A stretch of DNA of 64,000 nt from Pseudoalteromonas arctica (GTDB lineage: Bacteria; Pseudomonadota; Gammaproteobacteria; Enterobacterales; Alteromonadaceae). The translations under genes were made by a program, and so were the position numbers. Below, in pieces: positions 48,408 to 56,998 of this stretch (within the stretch, counting starts at the first letter, position 1; every line of letters begins with the position of its first letter). Location: the NCBI RefSeq assembly GCF_012927645.1, contig NZ_JABBMT010000002.1, positions 203,070 through 267,069 of the forward strand. Reading direction: 5' to 3'. The notes beneath the pieces are model-generated. The model searched no databases. It was not told the DNA's origin and saw only the letters and a list, made by a program, of their open reading frames with translations.

Positions 48408-49142
48408 TCAATTCTTGCCTGAGTGACCTAAAAAAGGCACTCGCTTACAAAATAGTTTGAACGCCTGGACGTAAATTCCTTTCATCACAGTGATGGTCAT
48501 GGCAGGAAAACGTTTCAGTAACGCAGTAACCGCAGTCCGGCTGAGTGACTGGCGTTGTAAACGCAAACTGGCAGTAAATAATAGCGTATTGTCTTTTTTA
48601 TTTTCTATATGGATCAAAGTGTTTTGCTTTGTTAAACGCACTTTCCAGTGGTAATCCATATCTAAATTCATAAATGGTGATACGGAGAAAGCCTTTTGAA
48701 AGTTCACTTTCTTGTGTAAATCAACCAAGTAATAATGTCGCTCGTTCCAGGGCGTATTACTTACTTCAGCAACCATGTAGGGAAAATCACCATCGGCCGT
48801 TTCATAAAAGAAGAAATTAACTGGGCTAAAATACACTCCAAAACAGCGCAGTTGTCCGAGCATGTAGACATTACTAAACGGATCAGTGATCCCCAGCTCG
48901 ACAATTTTATTAATTGCACGTTGTTTTATTGGTTGTTGAGTATCTAAATCACGATTAAGATAATCGGATTGTTTGAATTTAAGCGCTTTAAAGCCTGTTG
49001 TTCCAAGCCAAGGGTGAACACCATCTAGTTGCTGAGGAGCATTAAGATCCACCCACATCATGTACAACTGATAATTAAAGCAATGCGCTTTAATTGCTAA
49101 TCGGTGATGGCGAACATGTCCGACTAAAAGTGCACTATTCAA
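48408..49142 (-). CDS. DUF1365-type protein
   Basis: A 244-residue protein of the DUF1365 family, regularly found between an amine-oxidase-like FAD protein and a Cfa-like enzyme. SALLVGHVRHHRLAIKAHCFNYQLYM is the usual start, followed by YFSPVNFFFYE and SPFMNLDMDYHW. I take the TTG at 49142, which has GGAG six bases before it and overlaps the FAD gene stop region; a longer ATG version (49169) lies inside that gene. Activity unknown. Confidence 0.83.
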   Translation of the reverse strand: MNSALLVGHVRHHRLAIKAHCFNYQLYMMWVDLNAPQQLDGVHPWLGTTGFKALKFKQSDYLNRDLDTQQPIKQRAINKIVELGITDPFSNVYMLGQLRCFGVYFSPVNFFFYETADGDFPYMVAEVSNTPWNERHYYLVDLHKKVNFQKAFSVSPFMNLDMDYHWKVRLTKQNTLIHIENKKDNTLLFTASLRLQRQSLSRTAVTALLKRFPAMTITVMKGIYVQAFKLFCKRVPFLGHSGKN

Positions 49143-50391
49143 AATCAACTCCAAGTTTGCGAGCAACATCTACAGCACTTTTCACGCCGTCTTCGTGAAA
49201 TCCGTTATACCAATAAGCGCCACAAAAATAACTATTGTTAACCCCATCAATAAGCTGTTTTTGCTGCTGAGCAGCAATCGACGTTTTATTGAATACTGGA
49301 TGATGATACGTAAATTCTCGAAGTATTTTATTTTTATCAATTCCTTGGCGGTGATTAAGCGTGACACAAAATTGCGTTTTACTTGTTATGCCTTGCAAAA
49401 TATTCATTTGGTAGGTCACAATGGCCGCTTTATCAAGATTATCGGTAAGTAGATAATTCCAGCTGGCCCATGCAGCTTTGCGTTTTGGCAGTAAGGCTGT
49501 ATCAGTATGCAAAATCACTGAATTTTCAGTGTAAGGGATGGCTGATAAAATTGCTTTTTCATCTGTGCTAGGGTTTTCAAGTAAAGCGAGGGCCTGATCA
49601 GAATGACAAGCAAAAATAACGTGATCAAACTGCTCAACGGTGCCATTTTTCAGCCGGATCAACACCTGATCTGGGGTGCGAAAAATAGACTGTATATCCG
49701 TGTTCAATTTTATTCTATCTTTAAAACCACTGATCAATGGGTTGATATATTCCCTTGAACCACCGGGAATAACATACCACTGCGGGCGATTAGTAATATC
49801 TAATAAGCCATGATTAAAAAAGAATTTGACAAAAAACTCAACGCCTACATTACTCATTTCTTTAATACTTGTTGACCAGATAGCCGCGCCCATTGGCAAA
49901 ATATAATGGTAACGAAAAAAATCATTAAAACCGTGTTTATCGAGCAACTGACCTAACATCTGCTCACTTTGGTAGTCGTTGTCATGATATAGTTTTTTAC
50001 ACAAGGTGTTAAAGCGTACAATATCACTGAGTAACTTCCAAAAACGCGGACGAAATATATTGCGCTTTTGAGCAAACAAACTGGCAAAGGTGTGGCCATT
50101 GTATTCAAAACCAGTTTGCTGATTATGTACGCTGAAACTCATTTCTGTCGGTTGACGTTCAACGCCGATGCGCTTTAACAGCTTTTCAAAATAAGGGTAA
50201 GTGCGATCATTAAAAACAATAAAGCCAGTATCAATAGCACGCTTAACACCATCAACCTGTATATCTATCGTTGCGGTGTGCCCACCTATGTAGTTGTTTT
50301 TTTCAAATACCGTAATATCATACTTTTTGTGCAATAAATGCGCGCAGCTTAATCCTGCAATACCAGAACCTATAATTGCGGTTTTTTTCAA
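49135..50391 (-). CDS. FAD-dependent amine-oxidase-like oxidoreductase
   Basis: A 418-residue flavoprotein with an N-terminal dinucleotide site KTAIIGSGIAGLSCAHLLHKKYDITVFE and a C-terminal FCGAYWYNGFHEDG that closes the FAD pocket. Relatives (RSP1091 of Rhodobacter) belong to the RpoE/ChrR regulon. The best start is TTG at 50391, overlapping the stop of the SDR gene with AAGGA upstream; the longer ATG frame runs back into that gene and adds a non-conserved tail. It probably oxidises or isomerises an acyl chain for the Cfa-type enzyme. Confidence 0.87.
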   Translation of the reverse strand: MKKTAIIGSGIAGLSCAHLLHKKYDITVFEKNNYIGGHTATIDIQVDGVKRAIDTGFIVFNDRTYPYFEKLLKRIGVERQPTEMSFSVHNQQTGFEYNGHTFASLFAQKRNIFRPRFWKLLSDIVRFNTLCKKLYHDNDYQSEQMLGQLLDKHGFNDFFRYHYILPMGAAIWSTSIKEMSNVGVEFFVKFFFNHGLLDITNRPQWYVIPGGSREYINPLISGFKDRIKLNTDIQSIFRTPDQVLIRLKNGTVEQFDHVIFACHSDQALALLENPSTDEKAILSAIPYTENSVILHTDTALLPKRKAAWASWNYLLTDNLDKAAIVTYQMNILQGITSKTQFCVTLNHRQGIDKNKILREFTYHHPVFNKTSIAAQQQKQLIDGVNNSYFCGAYWYNGFHEDGVKSAVDVARKLGVDFE

Positions 50392-51098
50392 CGACTTAAT
50401 CCTTTTGCAAGCATGAGCCAAATTGGCAGCGGCAACATGCGTAAACATTTTAAAATAAGGGTGAAACGATAAGGAAAATGCACCTCTTTGCGGCGCTTAG
50501 CGACCCCTTTGATAATATAATTTGCCGCTTTTTCTGCAGTAACTGCCATTGGCATTGGAAAATCATTTTTTTGAGTCAACGGTGTTTTAACAAACCCAGG
50601 GTGCACTAAGGTTACGTCAATATCAGCTAAATCAATGGCTAAACTTTTTGCTAAGTAACTGACCCCAGCTTTTGATGCGCCATATGCCTCAGAGCGCGGT
50701 AACGGTAAATAAGTTACGCTTGAACTGACAATCACCAACTGACCACCAGACTTTATCCTCGGTAGTAAAGCCTCAAGACAATAACCCATCGAAAGCAAAT
50801 TAGTAGTAACAACGCGGGTAAACAATGCACTGTCAAAATTATGCGCATCATCGATATACTCACAATTGCCAGCATTAAGAATAACGCGATCAAATTGCGT
50901 ATAAGCAACAGTACTACTACGTATAGCTTGTAAATCAGTAGCGTCAAACTGACAACTTTCAATATTCGTTAGTTGCGCAAGTTCGTTTAGTTTTTCTTGG
51001 TTACGCCCACAAGCGATCACTGTATCCCCGGCTTGCGCATACAATTTCGCAAGTTGTTCACCAATACCTGATGTTGCACCTGTTATAAGCGTGATCAT
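50388..51098 (-). CDS. Short-chain dehydrogenase/reductase
   Basis: A 236-residue SDR with the NAD(P)-binding TGATSGIGEQLAKLYAQAG, LNAGNCEYIDD, and the catalytic Ser-Tyr-Lys in IVSSSVTYLPLPRSEAYGASKAGV. Substrate unknown; its place in the operon suggests a lipid-related alcohol or ketone. One base overlaps the NTF2-like gene upstream. Confidence 0.9.
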   Translation of the reverse strand: MITLITGATSGIGEQLAKLYAQAGDTVIACGRNQEKLNELAQLTNIESCQFDATDLQAIRSSTVAYTQFDRVILNAGNCEYIDDAHNFDSALFTRVVTTNLLSMGYCLEALLPRIKSGGQLVIVSSSVTYLPLPRSEAYGASKAGVSYLAKSLAIDLADIDVTLVHPGFVKTPLTQKNDFPMPMAVTAEKAANYIIKGVAKRRKEVHFPYRFTLILKCLRMLPLPIWLMLAKGLSR

Positions 51099-51526
51099 TA
51101 TTCCGCAGCCTTATTATCTATGTATTTAATAATTGAACCGAGAATAGGGATATGTCGATAAAGTAATGCACCAACATCAAAGTAGTCTTTATGAAGGCTG
51201 ATTTTTTCACCAGTAAATGTTAACTTGCTATGGCCAGCTACGGCTATTTGCTGGCCATTGCTAAGCTTTGGATGGCGATAATACATAGTCCAGTAAACAA
51301 AGGCATTATCGCCTACACTAACAGCATCACTGATATCAAACGTGCATTCAATAACATTACTATAAAGCTTAGCAAAATATTGATGTAAGTCAGCTAAACC
51401 ATCGACTTCATGCAATGGATCAGAAAAATGAATGTCTGCAGCATAAATATCACTCAGTAAATGTAGATTTTCTTTATTAAGCTTTTGGTATGTCGCGATA
51501 AATTTATCTGTTCTGTGGTTGCTCAT
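51098..51526 (-). CDS. NTF2-like (SnoaL-type) protein
   Basis: A 142-residue cone-shaped NTF2-fold protein (YAADIHFSDPLHEVDGLADLHQYFAKLY, then AFVYWTMYYRHPKL). It may be a small enzyme or binding protein. The ATG at 51526, next to the photolyase stop (AAGG upstream), is preferred over a longer frame beginning inside the photolyase. Tightly packed in the operon. Confidence 0.85.
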   Translation of the reverse strand: MSNHRTDKFIATYQKLNKENLHLLSDIYAADIHFSDPLHEVDGLADLHQYFAKLYSNVIECTFDISDAVSVGDNAFVYWTMYYRHPKLSNGQQIAVAGHSKLTFTGEKISLHKDYFDVGALLYRHIPILGSIIKYIDNKAAE

Positions 51527-51527
51527 A

Positions 51528-52922
51528 TCATACCTTAAATGCATCAAGCGCTCGTAAGCGAGCCGTTTTATGATCAACGATTGCAGGCCAATAAACTACT
51601 TTTGCTTTGCCGCTTTTCGCTAAATATTGATGTGGAAAATGAATTTGCTTATTCGGCACATTTTCCAACTCCGGTATATACTTACGAATAAAATGACCGT
51701 TAGGATCAAATCGTTCACTTTGAGTGATCGGGTTGAATATTCTAAAGTATGGCTGGGCATCGCACCCAGTACTTGCAGCCCATTGCCAACCGCCGTTGTT
51801 AGACGCTAAATCGCCATCGATCAAATGTTGCATAAAGAAACGCTCACCTTTACGCCAATCAATTAACAAGTGTTTGGTAAGAAAACTGGCAACCACCATA
51901 CGTAAACGATTATGCATCCAACCTGTTTGAATAAGTTGCCTCATGGCAGCATCAACAAGCGGGTAGCCTGTTTTACCTTCACACCAAGCAATAAAATCCG
52001 CCTCATTAGTACGCCACTTTACTGGGTCATATTTCTCATTAAAGTTGTTATATTTATTAAGTTTTGGATAAGCCACAATTAAGTGACGATAAAACTCACG
52101 CCACACTAACTCGTTAACCCAAGTAAATAAGTTACTTTTAGAGCTACTTAACACATCGACATATTGTTGTTGTACAAGAGTAATTAATTGGTGAACGCTG
52201 ACAATTCCTAAAGCTAAATACGGGCTTAATCCTGATGTGCCTTTAATACTTGGAATGTCTCGCTGATCTTTATAGCTGAGTAATTTATCGCTGATAAAGC
52301 GGGCACAGATTTGACTCAATGACGCATCATCAACTGGCCACTTATGTGAAGAATCATCGCCAGTAAGTAACCCTGAACCTTGCCAAGGTATTGGGCTAAA
52401 CATTGTCGGGGGGGCTTGAAAATAAAAATGAGTATCTTGATATTGCTTTAGCCAGGCATTTTTAAAAGGGGTGAACACCTTAAACATCTCACCACTTTGA
52501 TTCAGTACCGTTCCAGGCGGTGCAACCACGTCACCATCAAACAAGGTAACTGATACTTTAAGTTCATCAGCATGATGTGAAAATGCGTTATCGCGCTCAA
52601 CTTCATTAATTTCATATTCTTTATTGGCAAATAACTGCGTTACTGAATGTTGCTGGCAGAACTCACTTAACTGCTGCACACATTCGGCGTAATCACCCGC
52701 TTCAATGATATGCAAGGTGATGCCATTATCAGCTAGTAATTGACCTAAGAAGTTTAACCTTCGTTTTAACAAATCAATTTGTATTGAAGCAACGCTATGG
52801 CGCTGCCATTGTTGCTCAGTAATAAAAAATATAGCGTCTTTACAACCATTCTCGATTGCGTGATAAAGGGCATGATTATTAAAAAGGCGCAAATCGCGCC
52901 TAAACCAAAATACAGTGTTCAT
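51528..52922 (-). CDS. phrB: Deoxyribodipyrimidine photolyase
   Basis: A 464-residue blue-light-driven repair enzyme for cyclobutane pyrimidine dimers. MNTVFWFRRDLRLFNNHAL begins the antenna-binding alpha/beta domain. The FAD domain shows TSGLSPYLALGIVS, LVWREFYRHLIV, GYPLVDAAMRQL, the NRLRMVVASFLTKHLL signature, and SNNGGWQWAASTGCDAQPYFRIFNP. A CPD photolyase belongs in the light and singlet-oxygen response, consistent with the ECF/ChrR genes in front. Confidence 0.96.
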   Translation of the reverse strand: MNTVFWFRRDLRLFNNHALYHAIENGCKDAIFFITEQQWQRHSVASIQIDLLKRRLNFLGQLLADNGITLHIIEAGDYAECVQQLSEFCQQHSVTQLFANKEYEINEVERDNAFSHHADELKVSVTLFDGDVVAPPGTVLNQSGEMFKVFTPFKNAWLKQYQDTHFYFQAPPTMFSPIPWQGSGLLTGDDSSHKWPVDDASLSQICARFISDKLLSYKDQRDIPSIKGTSGLSPYLALGIVSVHQLITLVQQQYVDVLSSSKSNLFTWVNELVWREFYRHLIVAYPKLNKYNNFNEKYDPVKWRTNEADFIAWCEGKTGYPLVDAAMRQLIQTGWMHNRLRMVVASFLTKHLLIDWRKGERFFMQHLIDGDLASNNGGWQWAASTGCDAQPYFRIFNPITQSERFDPNGHFIRKYIPELENVPNKQIHFPHQYLAKSGKAKVVYWPAIVDHKTARLRALDAFKV

Positions 52923-53875
52923 TAAATTCCGTAGCGTAATTTTAATTCGTTTGGATAAGGGTTGAAGTACACCTGCTTTGCTAAGTATTCGTTTGGATGC
53001 ACTTTTAAATGATGTTTTAACAGTGTCAGCGGTACATACAAGGGCACTAAACCATCACGGTACTCATCAATCGCATCACGCAATTCTTGTTTTTCAATTT
53101 TAGATAAGTGTTTTTTAAAGTAGCCTTGTAAGTGCATTAATGTATTGCTGTTATTTTTACGGGATGCAGGTCCTTTCAGCGCTGCCATCAACCCTGCAAT
53201 ATAATCATCAGCAAGCAGCTCAAAATCATCGCCAACATAGGTGCCCAATAAATTACCAAGATCTTTATATGCCTGATAATTGTGAGCCATTAACAAGTAC
53301 TTATATTGCGCATGAAACTGTGTTAACCGATGCAGAGTAACTGTTTGTTGACGCAACAACTGCCAGTTTTTATAAGTAAACACTCGCATTACAAAGTTTT
53401 CACGCAAGTGCATATCATTTAAACGACCATTTTCTTCACACGGTAACAATGGGTTGTGAGCCATAATTTGCGCAGCAAACAAGCCCACACCTTCAGATGT
53501 ATTACCAGTGCCTGCTTCATTGTATATTTTGATCCGTTCCATACCGCAACTTGGACTTTTCGCACAAAAAACAAAACCGCTTAATTGTACAGCCTGCTCT
53601 GTAGCGACTTTTTTACCATACTCTGTCAATTGTGGGCCAACATCACCACTGCCGTCAGGACGACACACTTTAATAATTGCGCCTACTTTAACCTGTCTAA
53701 TTGTTGGTCTTGGGATCGGTAGACCTACCGCCACTTCAGGACAAAAACGCTTATATTCAACATGTTTTGCTAATTCATCCATGCAAAAATTTGATTTTTT
53801 ATGGCCACTATCAAACCGAACTTTCTCACCAGCAAGGCACGCACTGATACCTATTTGAATAGTCGATTGCTGCAT
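52922..53875 (-). CDS. DUF523 and DUF1722 two-domain protein
   Basis: A 317-residue protein. N-terminal DUF523 (about 1-155) has the cysteine signature SACLAGEKVRFDSGHK, FCPEVAVGLPIPRPTIR and CAKSPSCGMERIKIY. C-terminal DUF1722 (about 190-305) has YKYLLMAHN and LMHLQGYFKKHLSKIEK. The family often neighbours photolyases. A role in DNA photoproduct or nucleotide metabolism is unproven. The ATG at 53875 has TAGGAG before it; an in-frame GTG lies six bases upstream. Confidence 0.9.
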   Translation of the reverse strand: MQQSTIQIGISACLAGEKVRFDSGHKKSNFCMDELAKHVEYKRFCPEVAVGLPIPRPTIRQVKVGAIIKVCRPDGSGDVGPQLTEYGKKVATEQAVQLSGFVFCAKSPSCGMERIKIYNEAGTGNTSEGVGLFAAQIMAHNPLLPCEENGRLNDMHLRENFVMRVFTYKNWQLLRQQTVTLHRLTQFHAQYKYLLMAHNYQAYKDLGNLLGTYVGDDFELLADDYIAGLMAALKGPASRKNNSNTLMHLQGYFKKHLSKIEKQELRDAIDEYRDGLVPLYVPLTLLKHHLKVHPNEYLAKQVYFNPYPNELKLRYGI

Positions 53876-53883
53876 ATACACTC

Positions 53884-54543
53884 CTAGTAAATCAAATTGC
53901 CAATTGGATTGAGTAACTTACTCAGCCCTTTGTTAAAGTGTAGTGCGCTGCTGACAACTGTGTAACATAAGCAACCTTCTTTCGTCGTTGGGGTATGTTG
54001 ATGACGACCATCGAGCCACATAAAGTCGCCAGCAACATAATCACCATCCTCGTCACCAAACTCGCCATCAAGTAATAGAGTTAACTCAAAGCCTGTGTGG
54101 GTGTGCTCAGGGATCTCGCCGCCTGCATCGATGTGCAATAAGCTCGAGCGCAGCGAACCATCTTCGAGGCTGATCCGAGAACGTGATAACTTACCCATTT
54201 GCATAAACTTACCATGTGGAATGCGGGCAAGAGCACGAGGTAATTGATAGCTTTGCTGATTAACAAGGATAGTTTGTGGCGTCATTTTATATACATCATC
54301 AACATCATCGCTGGCTGTGATTGCATCAAATAATGACATCGCATCAACACTCAGTTCTTCATCAATAGACAAATCAGATTGAGTAAAAATCGCGTCTGCA
54401 TTTTGTGCTTCAATGTGCTTCACTTTATCTTTACAGCAACTACACATATCTAGATGAATAGCGACAGCAACACTTATACTCGACGCTAATGACGCATTAC
54501 AATACTGCGCTAATAGCGCATCGCTTGGGTGATGTTTAATCAT
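53884..54543 (-). CDS. chrR: ChrR-family anti-sigma factor
   Basis: A 219-residue zinc anti-sigma factor. The N-terminal part binds zinc through the HLDMCSCC motif (His, then CxxC, about 32-39). The C-terminal cupin (about 120-215) has PEHTHTGFELTLLLDGEF and a second histidine cluster. In Rhodobacter sphaeroides ChrR holds the ECF factor RpoE until singlet oxygen triggers its breakdown. The ATG at 54543 overlaps the sigma factor stop; a start further upstream would lie within the sigma gene. Confidence 0.93.
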   Translation of the reverse strand: MIKHHPSDALLAQYCNASLASSISVAVAIHLDMCSCCKDKVKHIEAQNADAIFTQSDLSIDEELSVDAMSLFDAITASDDVDDVYKMTPQTILVNQQSYQLPRALARIPHGKFMQMGKLSRSRISLEDGSLRSSLLHIDAGGEIPEHTHTGFELTLLLDGEFGDEDGDYVAGDFMWLDGRHQHTPTTKEGCLCYTVVSSALHFNKGLSKLLNPIGNLIY

Positions 54544-55162
54544 TGCGGTCTCCCATTTCATTGCGTAATTTTTGTAACGCTAAACGTAAACGTGACTTCA
54601 CAGTACCAATTGGAATATTCAATTGATCTGCAAGTTGCTCTTGTGACATATCTTGAAAATAAACGCCTTTAACAACATCGCGTTGAGCTTGAGGTAATTT
54701 ATCGAGGTAATTTTTGATTTGCTGATTTTCAAGATGATCACTAAATTCATAGTCGGCATTATCATGTTGCTCAACTAGCGGCCAAATATCTTCGCTAATA
54801 TTGTCTTCTTTGTTACTTTTCATTTTTCTGAGCATATCAAATGATGCGTTGCGCATTACGGTATATACCCACGTTGTAGCTGCACCTTTATTATTATTAT
54901 AAAGATGTGCTTTTCGCCACACTGAGGTAAGCGTGTCTTGCACTAATTCCATCGCTTGCGCTTCTGAATTAAATTGCTTAATACCAAAGCGTTTTATTTT
55001 CGGTGAAAAGTACGCAAATAAATAAGCAAAAGCGCGTTTATCACGATTAGCTGCAACCGCAGATAATGCATCTGCAAGTTCTTTGCTTGGCGTTTGTGGC
55101 ATGGCAGTGTAATTACCTGTGTTAGGTTCACAACGTGTTGAAAGTTGTTGACTTACCATCAT
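54536..55162 (-). CDS. ECF sigma factor (RpoE/ECF11 type, partner of ChrR)
   Basis: A 208-residue group 4 sigma factor with region 2 (FAYLFAYFSPKIKRFGIKQF to AATTWVYTVMRNASFDMLRK) and region 4 helix-turn-helix (QLNIPIGTVKSRLRLALQKL). It is linked to an overlapping chrR, the signature of the singlet-oxygen responsive ECF11 group. An ECF-type promoter in front suggests autoregulation. It is the first gene of a string running through to the DUF3833 gene at 45.6 kb. Confidence 0.94.
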   Translation of the reverse strand: MMVSQQLSTRCEPNTGNYTAMPQTPSKELADALSAVAANRDKRAFAYLFAYFSPKIKRFGIKQFNSEAQAMELVQDTLTSVWRKAHLYNNNKGAATTWVYTVMRNASFDMLRKMKSNKEDNISEDIWPLVEQHDNADYEFSDHLENQQIKNYLDKLPQAQRDVVKGVYFQDMSQEQLADQLNIPIGTVKSRLRLALQKLRNEMGDRND

Positions 55163-55191
55163 AATATTCCTATTAGTTTCCTTACAGGATC

Positions 55192-55219
55192 AATACGCTG
55201 CAAAAATACAGAGGGATCA
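55192..55219 (-). promoter_or_regulatory. ECF11-type promoter of the sigma-chrR operon
   Basis: Read on the minus strand: -35 TGATCC (55219-55214), 16-bp spacer, -10 CGTATT (55197-55192), about 30 bp before the sigma start. TGATCC is the -35 element recognised by RpoE of Rhodobacter, so this is probably an autoregulated promoter. Confidence 0.8.
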
Positions 55220-55225
55220 TATTAA

Positions 55226-55804
55226 TTAGGAAAATTCGTTATTGATCACAGTATGGAGGAAAGAGTGAATATTCGCAAAGTCAGATTTAAAGGCAAGTTG
55301 TTGTTTTTTATCAATTGAGATAGGTAATAATTCAAGCCATCTTGCAAGCACCCAGTTCAGATCATCAAAGTGTGTCTGGCGGTATAAATCGGTTAACTCT
55401 AGATTAGCAGCAAACAACTGCTCTAGTGCCATTACTAAATATGAATCATCGCGCGCTAAGTTGTGAGGGTATTCAAACCAAAGAGATGTTTTAGGTGCAG
55501 ATAGCTGACCGAAACGCAGTTGCTGTTTATCTTGAATTATATCAGTTAACTCAACCATAGATTTGGCCACCACATCAATTAATAGTTGTCCTTGTTGATC
55601 TTGTGAAAAGTCAATAATATCAACTAAGCATCCATACTTAGGAACGTTGAGATAACTATCAACATCGTACTGGCAAAGTACGAAACCATGATCATTTTTA
55701 AGTGATTCTTTAACCATATCAAGATAGCGAGGTTCGAAGATACGTAACCGCGTATACCCGCTTGGTAGAATAAATACCGGTAATGGAAAGATTGCACGTT
55801 TCAT
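55226..55804 (-). CDS. Lon substrate-binding-domain-like protein
   Basis: A 192-residue stand-alone version of the Lon N-terminal (LAN) domain. It starts with MKRAIFPLPVFILPSGYTRLRIFEPRYLDMV and has GCLVDIIDFSQDQQGQLLIDVVA. There is no ATPase or protease part. Such proteins are common and of unknown role. It is upstream of the ECF promoter in the same orientation, but the promoter lies between it and the sigma gene, so they are separate units. Confidence 0.88.
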   Translation of the reverse strand: MKRAIFPLPVFILPSGYTRLRIFEPRYLDMVKESLKNDHGFVLCQYDVDSYLNVPKYGCLVDIIDFSQDQQGQLLIDVVAKSMVELTDIIQDKQQLRFGQLSAPKTSLWFEYPHNLARDDSYLVMALEQLFAANLELTDLYRQTHFDDLNWVLARWLELLPISIDKKQQLAFKSDFANIHSFLHTVINNEFS

Positions 55805-55896
55805 AAGGCTTACTACATCAGTTTAACTATGCATTACGTTACGTGCACCGCAGCAAATAAGATCAACGTTACTGATTATTACTTATCGCTATCCCC

Positions 55897-56013
55897 TTAG
55901 CCTATATTTAACCACTGCCCTACGTTGCGTAATAATTCAACTGAGGCATACACACTTAATAAGCTCACTACAGGTGCTAACATTAAAACTAATAATCCTA
56001 ATTCGCTGCTCAT
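55897..56013 (-). CDS. Small membrane protein (38 aa)
   Basis: A 38-residue protein MSSELGLLVLMLAPVVSLLS followed by VYASVELLRNVGQWLNIG. One transmembrane helix (about 5-24) precedes a short amphipathic tail. The ATG at 56013 has TTAAGG upstream and lies four bases behind the stop of the secreted 96-aa gene, so they form an operon. It has no family I know. Confidence 0.6.
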   Translation of the reverse strand: MSSELGLLVLMLAPVVSLLSVYASVELLRNVGQWLNIG

Positions 56014-56017
56014 TGCC

Positions 56018-56308
56018 TTAATCCTCAACTTTTACTGCATTGCTAGTTGCAACGAGTTGTGATGTATTTTCCGCAACTTTAGCTGATGGCTCACTATGCT
56101 GTGAAAGCAGTTCGGTTAACATTTTTTGCGAATCACTAAACAATGACTGTTTTAATTTGCTTTGTAATTCATCACTCGTACTTTCAATATAATGTGCAAT
56201 GCTGTTTGATAGCGTTTGAGTAATATCTAATTGACCGTCATTTGCACTTGCTTGTGTAGAACCAACAACCAAAAGTGCTGCAACAGATAGTTTAATAATG
56301 CTTTTCAT
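56018..56308 (-). CDS. Small exported hypothetical protein
   Basis: A 96-residue protein with a clear signal peptide (MKSIIKLSVAALLVVGSTQA, cleavage after ASA) and a short helical mature part (QTLSNSIAHYIESTSDELQS, SQKMLTELLSQHSE). No cysteines, no known motif. Followed four bases later by a 38-aa membrane protein; the pair may work in the envelope. The promoter region upstream is AT-rich. Confidence 0.7.
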   Translation of the reverse strand: MKSIIKLSVAALLVVGSTQASANDGQLDITQTLSNSIAHYIESTSDELQSKLKQSLFSDSQKMLTELLSQHSEPSAKVAENTSQLVATSNAVKVED

Positions 56309-56692
56309 GATGGTATTCCCTATTGTGTTATTAAGTTAGTCGCTATTACTTAATCAAAGGTTGTGCCAATCATGAATTGAATTTTAACCGATTGTTTTTT
56401 ATGAACTTTAAATTAAATAAGCAGATAATCAATTGATGTCATAAATTTTAAAACCATCTAAAGTGGTTAAAAAAACCAAAATATAGTCAATAAATAAGCA
56501 CTGAAAGTTTCAGCGTGCACTTGTACACTCAAATCCATATTAATGTTTTACTATGAGTATCTCATGTCGGTTGAACCCACTTTATTTAAATGTGCCCGTG
56601 AACGCACTTTGGCATGTATTTGTGATTGCTGGCTGTGTTTGTCACTATATTGCAATCAGCCGCTATATTATTACAGTCGGTTAAATTATTAA
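56309..56692. other. Intergenic region upstream of the small secreted protein gene
   Basis: 384 bp with AT-rich promoter-like DNA and a small dyad CTGAAAGTTTCAG (56501-56513). A 42-codon cysteine-rich plus-strand frame (56564-56692) has no ribosome binding site, and I do not call it a gene. No RNA gene was recognised. Confidence 0.4.
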
Positions 56693-56998
56693 TTAGTCCC
56701 ACTGAAATTGGCGCATATTAACACGACCATTTTTAAAAATTACCCCTTCACTTTGCAGTAGTTGATATTGCTTTTGGTACTGCGCCGTCCCTTCAGGAAA
56801 AGAAATTTTACCTTGGCTATTGATCACTCTATGCCAAGGTATACTGGAATCTTTTGGCATTAACTTTAATAACCGCCCTACTAGCCGAGCATTATTTAGT
56901 AACCCTGCCATTGCCGCTACTTGTCCATAACTGGCTACTTTTCCTGGCGGTATATTCGCCATCACAGTATAAATTTTGTCTTCTTTACTGGCTTGCAT
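56693..56998 (-). CDS. Alkyltransferase-like protein (MGMT family, no active cysteine)
   Basis: A 101-residue protein of the O6-alkylguanine-DNA-methyltransferase C-terminal family. IPPGKVASYGQVAAMAGLLNNARLVGRLL leads to PWHRVINSQGKISF. The active-site motif PCHRV has tryptophan in place of cysteine, the hallmark of ATL proteins, which bind O6-alkylguanine in DNA and channel it to nucleotide excision repair rather than removing the alkyl group. Directly abuts the LysR gene upstream and is probably cotranscribed. Confidence 0.92.
   Translation of the reverse strand: MQASKEDKIYTVMANIPPGKVASYGQVAAMAGLLNNARLVGRLLKLMPKDSSIPWHRVINSQGKISFPEGTAQYQKQYQLLQSEGVIFKNGRVNMRQFQWD

Noticed and set aside
53508..53858. 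116-aa plus-strand frame
   Set aside because: Antisense to the conserved DUF523 cysteine region; the minus frame is clearly the real gene.
56564..56692. 42-codon cysteine-rich plus-strand frame
   Set aside because: No ribosome binding site, ends against the alkyltransferase stop by chance, and no conserved features.
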